Positions 43,771 through 53,099 are shown, counted from the first letter of the stretch. The stretch is 64,000 nt of DNA from an uncultured bacterium (GCA_937864225.1 CALMJK010000010.1:1-64000); one strand, 5' to 3'. Notes: a model not told the origin generated them from the sequence alone. A program made the numbers and translations.

Positions 43771-45036
43771 GTGGCGGCCCCGGCCGTCCTGCAGATGGTC
43801 ACCGGCGGCATCGCCGCGTACAAGGCGTGTTGGTTGACCCGCCTGCTCGTGCAGGCGGGTTTTTCCGTGCGGGTGGCCATGACCGCGGCGGCGCAGCGGT
43901 TCGTTTCGCCGCTGACCTTCCGCGTCCTCTCGCAGCACCCGGTCGCCACCGATCTGTGGGGAGAGGGCCAGACCCAGCCGCTCGACCACATCGAGTACGC
44001 GCGCGGCTGCGCCGTGGCGGTCGTGGCGCCGGCCACGGCCAACATCCTGGCCAAGGCGGCGGCCGGCCTCGCGGACGACATCGTTTCCACGTTGCTGCTC
44101 GCCTACGAGGGCCCGCTGATCGTGGCGCCGGCCATGAACGACGCCATGCTGCGTCACCCCGCCACACGGGCGAACCTGGCGTGTCTGCGCCAGCGCGGCG
44201 TGATCGTCGTGGAGCCCGCCGAGGGATTCCTTGCTTGCGGCACGCACGCCGAAGGACGTTTGGCGGCGCCGGAGGCGATCCTGGCGGCCGTGGAGGCGGC
44301 CGCGCGGACGGCTCCCGTGCGCCCGGTGCCGGACGGTTCCGTCGCGGCCGTCGCGGACCGGTGGGCCGGACAGCGGGTCGTGGTGACGGCCGGACCGACA
44401 CACGAGCCGATTGACGCCGTGCGTTACATCGCCAACCGCTCGACCGGCGTGTTCGGGTTCGCGATCGCCGCGGACGCGGCCGCCCGCGGCGCGCGCGTGA
44501 CCCTGATCGCGGGTCCGACCGCCCTGGACGCGCCTGCCGGCGTGGAGGGCTTCGTGCGCGTGCGGACCGCCGAGCAGCTGGCCGCGGCCGTGCGCGAGGC
44601 GCTAGCCGCCGGGGCGGACTGGCTGTTCATGGCGGCCGCCGTGGCGGACTACGCCCCCGAGCAGGTCGAGATGGGCAAGCTGCGCAAGGAGAGCCTGGGC
44701 ACCTCGTGGAACTTGGCGCTGCGCCGCACGCCGGACATTTTGGGCGACGTCGTCAACCCCGACCGCAAGGAGGGGCTGCGCGTCGTCGGATTCGCGCTCG
44801 AGACGGGCGAGGTGCTCGAACGGGCCGCGAAAAAATTGAAGGCGAAGGGCATGGACTTCGTCGTGGCCAACGACCCCACCGCTCCCGGCGCCGGCTTCGG
44901 CGACGGCGTGCATCGCGCCTGGCTGCTCGGCCCCGCCGGCCAGCTCTGGGACAGCGGTCCCTCTTCCAAGCGCGCCATCGCGTGCGGGCTGCTGGACCGC
45001 CTCGCGGCGCTCACGGGCAAAGACGGCGCGGCATGA
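43771..45036 (+). CDS. coaBC: Bifunctional phosphopantothenoylcysteine decarboxylase / phosphopantothenate--cysteine ligase
   Basis: A 421-residue Dfp protein catalysing two steps of coenzyme A synthesis. The N-terminal FMN-dependent CoaC part (to about residue 185) has [19 protein letters not shown], the active-site histidine region LDHIEYARG and [18 protein letters not shown]; the C-terminal CoaB part has [47 protein letters not shown] and the [15 protein letters not shown] segment. The GTG start lies 2 bases after the rpoZ stop, with CAGGAGG inside the rpoZ end. ATGA overlap with the UDG gene. Confidence 0.94.
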   Translation: MAAPAVLQMVTGGIAAYKACWLTRLLVQAGFSVRVAMTAAAQRFVSPLTFRVLSQHPVATDLWGEGQTQPLDHIEYARGCAVAVVAPATANILAKAAAGLADDIVSTLLLAYEGPLIVAPAMNDAMLRHPATRANLACLRQRGVIVVEPAEGFLACGTHAEGRLAAPEAILAAVEAAARTAPVRPVPDGSVAAVADRWAGQRVVVTAGPTHEPIDAVRYIANRSTGVFGFAIAADAAARGARVTLIAGPTALDAPAGVEGFVRVRTAEQLAAAVREALAAGADWLFMAAAVADYAPEQVEMGKLRKESLGTSWNLALRRTPDILGDVVNPDRKEGLRVVGFALETGEVLERAAKKLKAKGMDFVVANDPTAPGAGFGDGVHRAWLLGPAGQLWDSGPSSKRAIACGLLDRLAALTGKDGAA

Positions 45037-45965
45037 CCTCCTCCGACGACCTCGATCGACTGGCCGCCGACCTCGGCGCGTGGGTGCGCCAGCAGCGAGA
45101 ACTCGGGCACGAATGGTATCTCGACGCGGGAGAGCCGGCGGTCGTGCCTGCCGACCCTTCCCCGCGCACCGCGTTGGCGCTGCCGGCCCGCCTGCTGGCG
45201 CGGGAGCCCAGCCCGCCCGTCGCGCCGAATGCCGACGCCGACAAGGCAACCCGCGAGGCCGACTTCGCGCGGGAGTGCGAGGCGTTCGTCCGCGACACCG
45301 TCGCGCGCGTCGCGCGTGAACGGGCTGCGGCGCCGCAGGCGGATATCTTCAGCGCCGCGGCCGCGCCCGCCGCGCCCGCAAGCCTGTCGCGCGATGAGAA
45401 AATGGCGACCCTGGCCGACCTGGCCGCGGGCGTGACGTCCTGCGTGCGCTGCCGGCTGGCCGAGAAGCGCACGCAGACCGTGTTCGGCGTGGGCGATCCC
45501 GACGCGGGCATCGTGTTCGTGGGCGAGGCGCCCGGGCGCGAAGAAGACCTGCAGGGCGAGCCGTTCGTGGGACGGGCCGGTCAGCTGCTGAACGAGATCC
45601 TCAAGGCGATCGGGTTGCGCCGCGAGGACGTCTACATCTGCAACATCCTCAAGTGCCGGCCGCCCGAGAACCGCGACCCCGAGGCCGACGAGGTCGAGCA
45701 GTGCGAACCGTATCTGAAGCGGCAGCTCGCGGTGATCGGACCGACCGTGATCTGCTGTCTCGGCCGTCACGCCGCCCACACCCTGTTGCGCACGAACGCG
45801 AGCCTGAGCGCGCTGCGCGAGCGAGCGCACTTCCTAGGCGACGTACCCGTCGTCGTGACGTACCACCCGGCCGCCTTGCTGCGCAATCCTCACTGGAAGC
45901 GCCCCACCTGGGACGACGTTCGCAAGCTGCGGGCGCTGTACGAGGCGCTGCGCGGCAAGGCCTGA
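45033..45965 (+). CDS. Uracil-DNA glycosylase, iron-sulfur (type 4/5-like)
   Basis: A 310-residue base-excision repair enzyme that removes uracil from DNA. Four cysteines expected for the [4Fe-4S] cluster are present: CVRC (about residue 137), the Cys in [11 protein letters not shown] and that in EQCEPYL. Motif A is [23 protein letters not shown] and motif B is [10 protein letters not shown]. Typical type 4 enzymes have about 200 residues, so some 115 N-terminal residues (Ala/Pro/Glu-rich, [25 protein letters not shown]...) are extra and probably disordered. Overlaps coaBC by 4 bases. Confidence 0.88.
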   Translation: MTSSDDLDRLAADLGAWVRQQRELGHEWYLDAGEPAVVPADPSPRTALALPARLLAREPSPPVAPNADADKATREADFARECEAFVRDTVARVARERAAAPQADIFSAAAAPAAPASLSRDEKMATLADLAAGVTSCVRCRLAEKRTQTVFGVGDPDAGIVFVGEAPGREEDLQGEPFVGRAGQLLNEILKAIGLRREDVYICNILKCRPPENRDPEADEVEQCEPYLKRQLAVIGPTVICCLGRHAAHTLLRTNASLSALRERAHFLGDVPVVVTYHPAALLRNPHWKRPTWDDVRKLRALYEALRGKA

Positions 45966-45972
45966 GGACGCG

Positions 45973-47376
45973 ATGCACGCCCGTCTCGGTTTTCACGGCG
46001 CCGCCGGCACGGTGACCGGCTCCAAGTACCTGCTCGAGGTCGCGGGTCGGCGCATCCTGGTCGACTGCGGCATGTTTCAGGGCCTGAAGGAGCTGCGGCA
46101 GCTCAACTGGAAGCCGCCGGCCTTCGACCCGCGGGCCGTGGACCACGTGCTGCTGTCGCACGTGCACATCGACCACATCGGGTGGCTGCCGCGCCTGGTG
46201 AAGGAGGGGTTCGGCGGACCCGTGCACTGCACGCCGCCCTCGCTGGAGCTGGCCGGCCTGATGCTGCTCGACGCCGCCAAGTTGCAGCAGGAGGACGCGG
46301 AGTACGCCAACCGGCGCGGCTTCTCGAAGCACGCGCCGGCGCTGCCCCTCTACGACGAGAACGACGCGAAGGCCGCCCTCGGGCTGCTCCGCGCCGTCTC
46401 CTATGGGAAGTGGCTCGATCTGGGCGCCGGCGCGCGCGCCCGCTTCCACAACGCGGGGCACATCCTCGGTTCGGCGCTGATCGAGGTGCGTTTCCCGCAC
46501 GACGGACGGGAAGCCTCGATCGTGTTCAGCGGCGACGTCGGACGCTACGACGTCGCGCTGCACGTCGACCCCGCGGATCGCCCTGCCTGCGACGTGCTGG
46601 TGGTCGAATCCACCTACGGCGATCGCGAGCACGACGCCGTCCCCATCGCGGAGCAGATCCGCGCCGCCTTCGCGCGCACTTTCGCGCGGCGGGGCACGGT
46701 GTTGATCCCCGCCTTCGCGCTGGGACGCGCGCAACAGATCACGCTCATCCTGCGGCGGCTCATGGCCGCGGGAGAGTTGCCCGAAGCGCCGATCCACATC
46801 GACAGCCCCATGGCCGTCGAGGCCACGGCCGTCTACTCGCGGCACCTCGACGACGGCAATCTCGACGACGACGTGACCGAGGACGGGGGCGGCAAGCTAT
46901 TCCCGCGCAAGGTGAAGTTCCACCGCACGGCGCAGGAATCGAAGCACCTGAACGACCTGCCGGGCCCGCGCGTGATCATTTCGGCCAGCGGCATGCTCAC
47001 CGGCGGACGTGTCCTGCACCACTTGGCGCGCAAGCTGCCCGACCCCGACTGTCTGATCGCCTTGATGGGTTTCCAGGCCGCCGGCACGCGGGGCAGGGCC
47101 CTGCTGGAGGGCGCCGGATCGCTGCGCGTGCACGGCCAGGACATCCCGCGCCGCGCCGAGGTGCTGTCGGTTCACGGCCTTTCGGCCCACGCCGACCGCA
47201 GCGAGTTGCTGCGCTGGGCCCGCACCGCGCCCGCCCCGCGCGGCGTCTTCGTCACGCACGGCGAGCCGGAATCGGCGAAGGCCTTCGCGGCGGCGCTCGC
47301 CGCGGCATGGGGGATCCAGCCGGACGTGCCGGGGCTGGGCGACGTGAGGGACCTGGCGCCGCTGCTGGGTGCCTGA
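45973..47376 (+). CDS. MBL-fold beta-CASP ribonuclease-like hydrolase
   Basis: A 467-residue metallo-beta-lactamase-fold protein with the zinc motif HVHIDH (LLSHVHIDHIGWLPRLVKEGF), HNAGHILGSALIEV and FSGDVGRYD, followed by the beta-CASP insert (VVESTYGDREH, LIPAFALGRAQQITLILRRLM) and the RNA-specificity (RMMBL) end motif with AHADRSELLRWA. This group includes prokaryotic CPSF73-like RNA exo/endonucleases. The canonical motif reads HxHxDH with Ile in place of Ser/Thr. ATG at 45973 follows the UDG stop by 7 bases, so it is in the same operon. Confidence 0.87.
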   Translation: MHARLGFHGAAGTVTGSKYLLEVAGRRILVDCGMFQGLKELRQLNWKPPAFDPRAVDHVLLSHVHIDHIGWLPRLVKEGFGGPVHCTPPSLELAGLMLLDAAKLQQEDAEYANRRGFSKHAPALPLYDENDAKAALGLLRAVSYGKWLDLGAGARARFHNAGHILGSALIEVRFPHDGREASIVFSGDVGRYDVALHVDPADRPACDVLVVESTYGDREHDAVPIAEQIRAAFARTFARRGTVLIPAFALGRAQQITLILRRLMAAGELPEAPIHIDSPMAVEATAVYSRHLDDGNLDDDVTEDGGGKLFPRKVKFHRTAQESKHLNDLPGPRVIISASGMLTGGRVLHHLARKLPDPDCLIALMGFQAAGTRGRALLEGAGSLRVHGQDIPRRAEVLSVHGLSAHADRSELLRWARTAPAPRGVFVTHGEPESAKAFAAALAAAWGIQPDVPGLGDVRDLAPLLGA

Positions 47377-47381
47377 TCGCG

Positions 47382-48266
47382 TCAGACTCGCCTCGCCGTG
47401 AGCATGGCGAATTCGAAGCGCTCGCTGGCGCCGGTGATCGGGGGGTGGAAGACCGGCCGCGCGAGCCCGGCGGCCCGGCAAAGGTCGACCAGCTCGCGAT
47501 CGCGCCAGGCCCGGCCGCACTGGGCGTAGCGGGACAGGACGCCCGTCGCGGCGTCGATGATCCAGTGCACGTTGATCTCCGACTGCTGCCCTTCGTCCCA
47601 GTGATATTCCTGCAGCCAGAGGTGTGGACCGTCGTGCAGCGGTGAGCTGTCGCAGGCGCGCCATTCCTGCAGATCCTCGCGCGGGTACAGCTCCCACGGC
47701 TGGTACTCCAACACGAACAGCGCAGCCGGGGCCAGGGTCGAGGCCAGTTGCGCGGTGAAGCGGCGCGCTTCGTCGGGCGGGAACGAGTGGAACTCCCCGA
47801 ACCAGAAGGTGACCGCGTCGACCTGGCCGATCCGGGCCAAAAAGGCCTCGTCCAGGCGCGTGAGGTCGGCGTGCAGGAAGCGACAGTCGAGCCCGTCGCG
47901 CGCGGCCGTCTCCTGCGCCCACGCCAGGGGGGCGGGGGCGAAATCGAAGCCGGTCGCGCGCAGGCCGTGTCGCGCCAACTCGTGGCAGTAGAGGCCGGGG
48001 CCGCAGCCGACGTCCAGCACGCGCAGTCCCCGCGGATCGCGGCCGCAATTCTCCCGCAGCCGTTCCAGGAGCCAGCGAACGTGGGCGGAGATGACCGGCT
48101 GGGAGCGGCTCGCCATGTGCGTGCGCTGATCGAGATGCACGTCGAGCATGCGCTTGCTGAACGCCTGATCCGACCAGGGGATCTGACGCCCGTCTCGCCA
48201 GGGCACGGGCGGGCGTGGGGCGGCCGCGATCGCCGCGATCGCCGCGCGCAGGCTGGCCTCATCCAT
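47382..48266 (-). CDS. Class I SAM-dependent methyltransferase
   Basis: A 294-residue methyltransferase. The Rossmann motif I is LRVLDVGCGPGLYCHELARHGLRATGFDFAPAPLAWAQE, followed by DLTRLDEAFLARIGQVDAVTFWFGEFHSF (motif II/III region). The C-terminal portion (HDGPHLWLQEYHWDEGQQSEINVHWIID) resembles unassigned methyltransferases acting on small molecules. The ATG at 48266 is chosen; a longer frame to 48356 would run into the DnaA-box-like region. Convergent with the beta-CASP gene. Substrate unknown. Confidence 0.8.
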   Translation of the reverse strand: MDEASLRAAIAAIAAAPRPPVPWRDGRQIPWSDQAFSKRMLDVHLDQRTHMASRSQPVISAHVRWLLERLRENCGRDPRGLRVLDVGCGPGLYCHELARHGLRATGFDFAPAPLAWAQETAARDGLDCRFLHADLTRLDEAFLARIGQVDAVTFWFGEFHSFPPDEARRFTAQLASTLAPAALFVLEYQPWELYPREDLQEWRACDSSPLHDGPHLWLQEYHWDEGQQSEINVHWIIDAATGVLSRYAQCGRAWRDRELVDLCRAAGLARPVFHPPITGASERFEFAMLTARRV

Positions 48267-48348
48267 GACGGTTTTCCACGGCTCGCCCCCGGGCGGAGTG
48301 CTTGTCTTCAGGCAATTTCCGCCGCCAGGATCGGAGAAGGCAGAGACG

Positions 48349-48453
48349 TTGTCCACAGATCCGGCGGGTTATCAACCGAAAACGAGCGGAGTGTCCACAA
48401 GTCTCGTCCGCGCCGGCCGCGGCGGAGAGCGGCTTGCCCACAGTTTATCACCA
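48349..48453 (+). promoter_or_regulatory. Cluster of DnaA-box-like 9-mers upstream of dnaB
   Basis: Within the 300-base gap between the methyltransferase and dnaB, five same-strand 9-mers resemble TTATCCACA: TTGTCCACA (48349), TTATCAACC (48369), GTGTCCACA (48391), TTGCCCACA (48434) and TTATCACCA (48445). Start-to-start distances of 20, 22, 43 and 11 bases are close to whole helical turns, so the sites would face one side of the DNA. The remainder of the gap (48267-48348 and 48454-48502) shows nothing else clear. Confidence 0.45.
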
Positions 48454-48502
48454 GTTTTCTGGGCCGCGCCGCAGTCTGAGCTGAGCGCGCCGCGCTCCGA
48501 TG

Positions 48503-48511
48503 TGCTAAATT
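48503..48511 (+). promoter_or_regulatory. Extended -10 element for dnaB
   Basis: TG-C-TAAATT (TGCTAAATT) just downstream of the DnaA-box-like cluster and 56 bases before the preferred dnaB start. Its presence argues against the TTG at 48510 as the start codon. Confidence 0.4.
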
Positions 48512-48566
48512 GAGCGGCCCGACTGTTCGGGCGCCAACTCCCCGTCCGCTCCCCGAGGTCGTCGCC

Positions 48567-49931
48567 GTGGAACCGCTGCCCGCCCCCCAGCGCCAGGCCC
48601 CTTTGCCGCGTGCGGAGGACCGGCTGCCGCCCCAGAACGAGGACGCCGAACGCGCCATCCTGGGCGCCATCATGCTCGAGCGCGACGCGCTGGGCCTGGC
48701 CGTCGAGAAGATCGCGGCCGCCGATTTCTACCGCAAGGAACACCGTCTCATCTTCGCGGCGATGCAGGCGCTCTACGAACACGACCAGGCCATCGACGCG
48801 GTCACGGTGGCGGAGGAACTCGAACGCCGCGGCCAACTCGAGGAAACGGGTGGGCGCCAGTACCTGGCCTACCTGCTCGCGACGGTGGCGACGGCGGCGA
48901 ACGTGGGCTACCACGCGGGCATCGTGAAGGAGAAGGCGCTGCTGCGCGATCTGATCCGCGAGTCGACCCGCATCGCGGGGGAAGCCTACGAAGGCGCCGG
49001 CCCCGCGGCGGACATCCTGGATCGGGCGCAGACCCGCATCTATTCGATCGCGGAGAGCACGAACAAAAGCGGCTTCGAATCGGTGAAATCGGTCGTGCCG
49101 TCCGCCTTCCGCACGATCGAGGAAGCGTTTCGCAACAAGAGCGACGTGACCGGGCTGCGCACGGGTTTCGTCGACTTCGACCGCGCGACGGCCGGCCTGC
49201 AGAAATCGGATCTGATCGTGCTGGCCGCGCGCCCATCCATGGGCAAGACGGCCTTGGCGCTCAACATCGCCTTCAACATCGCGGTGCGCGAGAAGGTGCC
49301 CGTCGCCGTTTTCAGCCTGGAGATGGCGAAGGAGCAGCTCGTGATGCGCATGCTCTGCGCCAGCGGTGGCTTCAACAACCACGACATCCGGCGCGGTCAG
49401 ATCGAGCCGCAGCAGTGGCCCCGCCTAACGGCGGCCTGCGAGGATCTGAGCCGCGCGCCGATCTTCATCGACGACTCCAGCGGTCTTTCCGCGCTCGAGA
49501 TGAAGGCCAAGGCGCGTCTGCTGAAGCGCCAGCACGACGTCGGCCTGATCATCGTGGATTACCTGCAACTGATGACCGGCGCCCATCGTTCCGAGAACCG
49601 CCAGCAGGAGATCTCCGACATCAGCCGCAACCTCAAGGCCCTGGCCAAGGACCTCGGCGTGCCGGTGATGGCCCTCAGCCAGCTCTCGCGAGCGGTGGAG
49701 TCGCGCGGGGACAACCGGCCGAAGCTCTCGGATCTGCGGGAATCCGGCGCGATTGAACAGGACGCCGACGTCGTCATCTTCATCTACCGCGAGGAGGTCT
49801 ACCGGCCCGACGACGAGTCGTTGCGCAACATGGCGACCATCATCATCGGCAAGCAGCGCAACGGCCCAACCGGCCAGTTCGATCTGCACTTCAACAAGAA
49901 CTGCACGCGCTTCGACAACCTGCAGCGCTGA
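48567..49931 (+). CDS. dnaB: Replicative DNA helicase
   Basis: A 454-residue hexameric fork helicase (E. coli 471). The N-terminal primase-interacting domain begins PPQNEDAERAILGAIMLERDALG; the RecA-like motor has Walker A (ARPSMGKTALALNIAFNIA), Walker B (VGLIIVDYLQLMTG), the arginine-finger region and ALSQLSRAVESRGDNRPKLSDLRESGAIEQDADVVIFIYREEVY. GTG at 48567, 8 bases after GAGG, is preferred over a TTG 57 bases upstream that overlaps the -10 element. No intein or loader gene (dnaC/dnaI) is adjacent. Confidence 0.95.
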   Translation: MEPLPAPQRQAPLPRAEDRLPPQNEDAERAILGAIMLERDALGLAVEKIAAADFYRKEHRLIFAAMQALYEHDQAIDAVTVAEELERRGQLEETGGRQYLAYLLATVATAANVGYHAGIVKEKALLRDLIRESTRIAGEAYEGAGPAADILDRAQTRIYSIAESTNKSGFESVKSVVPSAFRTIEEAFRNKSDVTGLRTGFVDFDRATAGLQKSDLIVLAARPSMGKTALALNIAFNIAVREKVPVAVFSLEMAKEQLVMRMLCASGGFNNHDIRRGQIEPQQWPRLTAACEDLSRAPIFIDDSSGLSALEMKAKARLLKRQHDVGLIIVDYLQLMTGAHRSENRQQEISDISRNLKALAKDLGVPVMALSQLSRAVESRGDNRPKLSDLRESGAIEQDADVVIFIYREEVYRPDDESLRNMATIIIGKQRNGPTGQFDLHFNKNCTRFDNLQR

Positions 49932-49947
49932 CCCGCCGGAGCCCGCC

Positions 49948-50871
49948 TTGTCCGCCGCGACCCTCGACCTGATCGACCTCGACCAGCCGCTGCCCGGCCA
50001 GCGGCGCTTCATCTCGTGCTGGCTGGTGCGCGCGCCGGGTCTGGCCTTTGTCGTGGATCCGGGTCCGCGCTCGACGGCGTCCCGCCTGGTCGCGCGCCTG
50101 CGCGAATTGGGCGTGGCGCGCCTGGACTGGATCTTGCTGACGCACGTCCACCTCGATCACGCCGGCGGCACTGCCGAGCTGGCGGCGGCCTTTCCGCAGG
50201 CGCGCGTGGTCTGCCACGAGAACGGCCGCGGCCACCTGGCCGCGCCGGGCCGGCTGTGGGAGGGCTCGCGGGCGGTGCTGGGCCAAGCCGCAGAGGTTTA
50301 CGGCGAGCCGGCGCCCGTGCCCGCCGACCGCCTGCTGGCCCCCGCCGCGGCTGGCGCGGCGCTGGTCGCCGCGGGTCTGCGCGTGATCCACACCCCCGGC
50401 CACGCCCCGCACCACCTCTGTTTCTTGCGCGACGGCACGCTGTTCGTGGGCGAGGCCGCCGGCACCTACGCCCAACTGCCCGGCGCCGCGCCCTACCTGC
50501 GTCCCGCCACGCCGCCGCGCTTCTTCCTCGAGGTCGCCGTGGCGTCGCTCGACCGGCTGCTCGCCCTCGAGCCGCCGCCGGCGCGCCTGGCGTTCGCGCA
50601 CCACGGCTTGGCCACGCGGGGCGTGACCGGCCTGCTGAGCGCTGCCCGCGCTCAACTGGGCGACTGGGTCGCCGCCCTGCGCGACGAGCGCCGCGCCGGC
50701 GAACCGCTCGACGACGGTCTGCTGGCGCGCATGCACGCCCGGCTGTTGGCGACCGATCCGCACTACGCAAGCTGGCGCGACCTCGACGCGGACATCCGCG
50801 AGCGCGAGCTGGGCTTCACCCGGCAGACGCTGGCGGGGATGGTGGAGTACCTGGACAGGCCGCCGGCCTAG
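49948..50871 (+). CDS. MBL-fold metallo-hydrolase
   Basis: A 307-residue metallo-beta-lactamase-fold protein with the zinc motif HVHLDHAGG (LLTHVHLDHAGGTAELAAAFP), the second histidine in VIHTPGHAPHHLCF, the bridging Asp/Glu region (LFVGEAAGTYA) and a C-terminal helical part with AFAHHGLATRG. This resembles lactonase/glyoxalase-II-type hydrolases; the substrate is unknown. TTG at 49948 is taken as start because GGAG lies 8 bases upstream and the preceding codons belong to the dnaB end. Same strand as dnaB, with a 16-base gap. Confidence 0.82.
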   Translation: MSAATLDLIDLDQPLPGQRRFISCWLVRAPGLAFVVDPGPRSTASRLVARLRELGVARLDWILLTHVHLDHAGGTAELAAAFPQARVVCHENGRGHLAAPGRLWEGSRAVLGQAAEVYGEPAPVPADRLLAPAAAGAALVAAGLRVIHTPGHAPHHLCFLRDGTLFVGEAAGTYAQLPGAAPYLRPATPPRFFLEVAVASLDRLLALEPPPARLAFAHHGLATRGVTGLLSAARAQLGDWVAALRDERRAGEPLDDGLLARMHARLLATDPHYASWRDLDADIRERELGFTRQTLAGMVEYLDRPPA

Positions 50872-53099
50872 CGCACGACCTCCATGCCGCGCGACGCCAC
50901 GCGGCCGGCGGCCGCCAGGCGCGCGATGTACGCGCCCCCCGCCGCGGGCGCGCCCCGCTCATCGCGTCCGTCCCATGTCGCCAGGTGCGTGCCCTTCTCG
51001 CGCCAGGCCGCGTCGAGCAGCACGCGCACCCGGCGCCCCCTCAGATCGTGGATCGCCAGCGTGACGGGACCGGCTTGCGGTAGCGTGAAGCGCAGCACCG
51101 TGCCGGGGTTGGCCGGGTTCGGCGTGGGCGGCGCGAGCGCCAAACCGGCGGCTTCCGCCACCGCGGCGTCCACCGCCGGGTCGAAGCGCAACCAGATCGG
51201 GTTCGTGAAGGCGCGGTGGCCGGCGCCGCCGTCGGCGGTGACGAGCTCCGCGCGCAACGCCACGGCGCCCAGCAGGCCGCGGCCGGCCAGGGCGACCGCG
51301 CAGGTGCCGGCCAGGCCCCGACCAAGGAGGCGCGGGTCGAGGTTGAGCAGGTCGGTCGCCCCCCAGGGCGTGACCGCCGCGACGCGCACCGCGGCGACCG
51401 GGCCGAATTCGGCGAGCGAGGCCCAGCGCACGACCAGGGGCGGGCTCGTGGCGGGGTTGACCAGGCCCAGGTCGCCGTGGCCGAGATCGGCGCTGCCGCC
51501 GGGCTGGCCGTCATCGTCGCGGTCGAGGGAGATTTCGAGGAAGGGGCCGTCGGTGGCCAGCGAACGCCCGTCGCGCAGGGCCGCCAACAGGTCGGCGCCG
51601 GGCGGCAGGTCGGCCGGGCCGTAGGGCCCGGACACGCGCACGACGGTCTGCACCTTGCCCAGGGCGTTGTCCGTGGCGAAGTCGTCCAGGCCCAGGAAGG
51701 TGGCGTAATCGAAATCGCCATGGGCGTCGCTGCCGCCGGCCAGAAAGACGCGGCGCGGCGGCCAGGCGGCGAGGCCGTCGCGCAGCAGGTCGTCCCAGGC
51801 CGCGATGCCGCGCAGGAGCGAGGCGGGGTAGGGATCGTCGACGGGCGCGCCGGCGTCGAAGTCCGCCCACGGGTCGTCCTGGTCCGAGGAACGCGCCAGG
51901 GCGCGCGTGTTGAACACCTCGACTCCGCGGAAGCAGTCTCGGGCGAGGGCGGCCGCGAAGTCGCCGGCGGCCCAGGCAGCGCCGTTGATGCCGAGATCCA
52001 CGCCGGCCCACTCTGACGCGAGGTCGTCCAGGGGATGGGCGGCATAGGCGAAGCCGCCCGCGGCCAGGGCGTCCAGTCCGGCGGGCACGGCAGGCGTGAC
52101 CGGCCGCTCGCCCAGCGCTCCGCTCAGCGGGGACGCCACGTACGGCGCGTCGTAGAACAGCGCGTGCAACGTGCGCCCGGTCTGCGCGGGGTCCACGGAG
52201 GCGAGATTGATCTCCACGGCGCGCAGCAGGCGCAACCGCGGCCCGTCCCAGGCCGCGAGCTCGGCGCCGAGCCCTCCCCACGCGGTGCCGTCGGCGGCGA
52301 AGGTGTCGTGGAGCGTGGTCTGCGCGCCCGCGACGGTGTGCAGCGTGAGCAGCCACAAGGGCGTGGCGTAGGACCAGAGGCCGTCGGCCACCTCGTCCAG
52401 ATCGCAGGAGTGGTCGGTGACCGTCACCCACTGCAGACCGATCGACGCGGCGGCTTGGCGCAGGGCCGGCACCGGCGCGCCCGACTCCGCGATGTTGTTG
52501 GTGTAGAGGGAGTGGACATGGGCGTCGCCGCCGTACCACCCCGGCGGCCAGGGGAAGGCGCCGTCGCCGACCCGCACGCGCAGTCGTCGCGCGGCCGTCT
52601 CGTCCCACGGCAGGTTGTCGCGGAAGCGCACCTCGACCAGGAGCTCGAGCACGTCGCCCGCGGCGTAGCCCAGATTCGCGGGAGCGAGCGGCGTGCCGTC
52701 CGGCAGCAGGGCGTGCCCGGTCGTGACGGTCGTGATCCAGGCGCGACAGTCGCCTTCCCCTGGATCGTCGCCCACGCACTGGTCTGCGCCGTCTTGCTGC
52801 CAGAGCAGGACGTCGCGCCCGTCCGTCACATCGCGCACGCGCAGCCAGCGCAGCGCGTCGAGCAGGTCCTTGTCGCAGTCCTTGATGATGACGAGCACCG
52901 GGATCGCCGTGGCGGCGTCCGCGACGCGCCACGGCGCGTCCATGATGAAATCCTTGGCGAAGGTGTTCTGGTAGAGCGTCTCGGCTCCGTCAACGGGCAC
53001 GGACGGTCGCTGTCCGGCCTGTCCGCCGCCGGCGACGACCGACAGCGCCAGGAAGGCGAGCCAGCGGAGCGAGCAGGGCGCGGTCGTGGTCGCGATCAC
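50868..53099 (-). CDS. Secreted PHP-domain metallohydrolase (CehA/McbA-like) with FlgD-like C-terminal domain
   Basis: A 743-residue exported protein: signal peptide (LRWLAFLALSVVAGGGQAG), a roughly 170-residue N-terminal beta domain, then a PHP fold with metal motifs WYGGDAHVHSLYT, TVTDHSCDLDE, GFAYAAHPLDD and AGGSDAHGDFDYATF (CehA/McbA pattern), and a C-terminal FlgD-like Ig domain (LAIHDLRGRRVRVLL...HLATWDGRDERGAPAAGGAYIARL). Family members hydrolyse phosphoesters or carbamates. The C-terminal fold suggests surface delivery or anchoring. GTG at 53099 is preceded by AGGGGA. Divergent from mlaE; the final 4 bases overlap the convergent MBL gene. Confidence 0.78.
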   Translation of the reverse strand: MIATTTAPCSLRWLAFLALSVVAGGGQAGQRPSVPVDGAETLYQNTFAKDFIMDAPWRVADAATAIPVLVIIKDCDKDLLDALRWLRVRDVTDGRDVLLWQQDGADQCVGDDPGEGDCRAWITTVTTGHALLPDGTPLAPANLGYAAGDVLELLVEVRFRDNLPWDETAARRLRVRVGDGAFPWPPGWYGGDAHVHSLYTNNIAESGAPVPALRQAAASIGLQWVTVTDHSCDLDEVADGLWSYATPLWLLTLHTVAGAQTTLHDTFAADGTAWGGLGAELAAWDGPRLRLLRAVEINLASVDPAQTGRTLHALFYDAPYVASPLSGALGERPVTPAVPAGLDALAAGGFAYAAHPLDDLASEWAGVDLGINGAAWAAGDFAAALARDCFRGVEVFNTRALARSSDQDDPWADFDAGAPVDDPYPASLLRGIAAWDDLLRDGLAAWPPRRVFLAGGSDAHGDFDYATFLGLDDFATDNALGKVQTVVRVSGPYGPADLPPGADLLAALRDGRSLATDGPFLEISLDRDDDGQPGGSADLGHGDLGLVNPATSPPLVVRWASLAEFGPVAAVRVAAVTPWGATDLLNLDPRLLGRGLAGTCAVALAGRGLLGAVALRAELVTADGGAGHRAFTNPIWLRFDPAVDAAVAEAAGLALAPPTPNPANPGTVLRFTLPQAGPVTLAIHDLRGRRVRVLLDAAWREKGTHLATWDGRDERGAPAAGGAYIARLAAAGRVASRGMEVVR

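Noticed and set aside
48510-48566. TTG at 48510 as the dnaB start
   Set aside because: It overlaps the TGCTAAATT -10 element and has no ribosome site, whereas GTG at 48567 follows GAGG at good spacing and matches family length.
48267-48566. Calling this gap the chromosomal origin (oriC)
   Set aside because: Only degenerate DnaA boxes are present, there is no clear AT-rich unwinding region or dnaA/dnaN neighbour, and skew cannot be assessed in one window; it is kept only as a finding.
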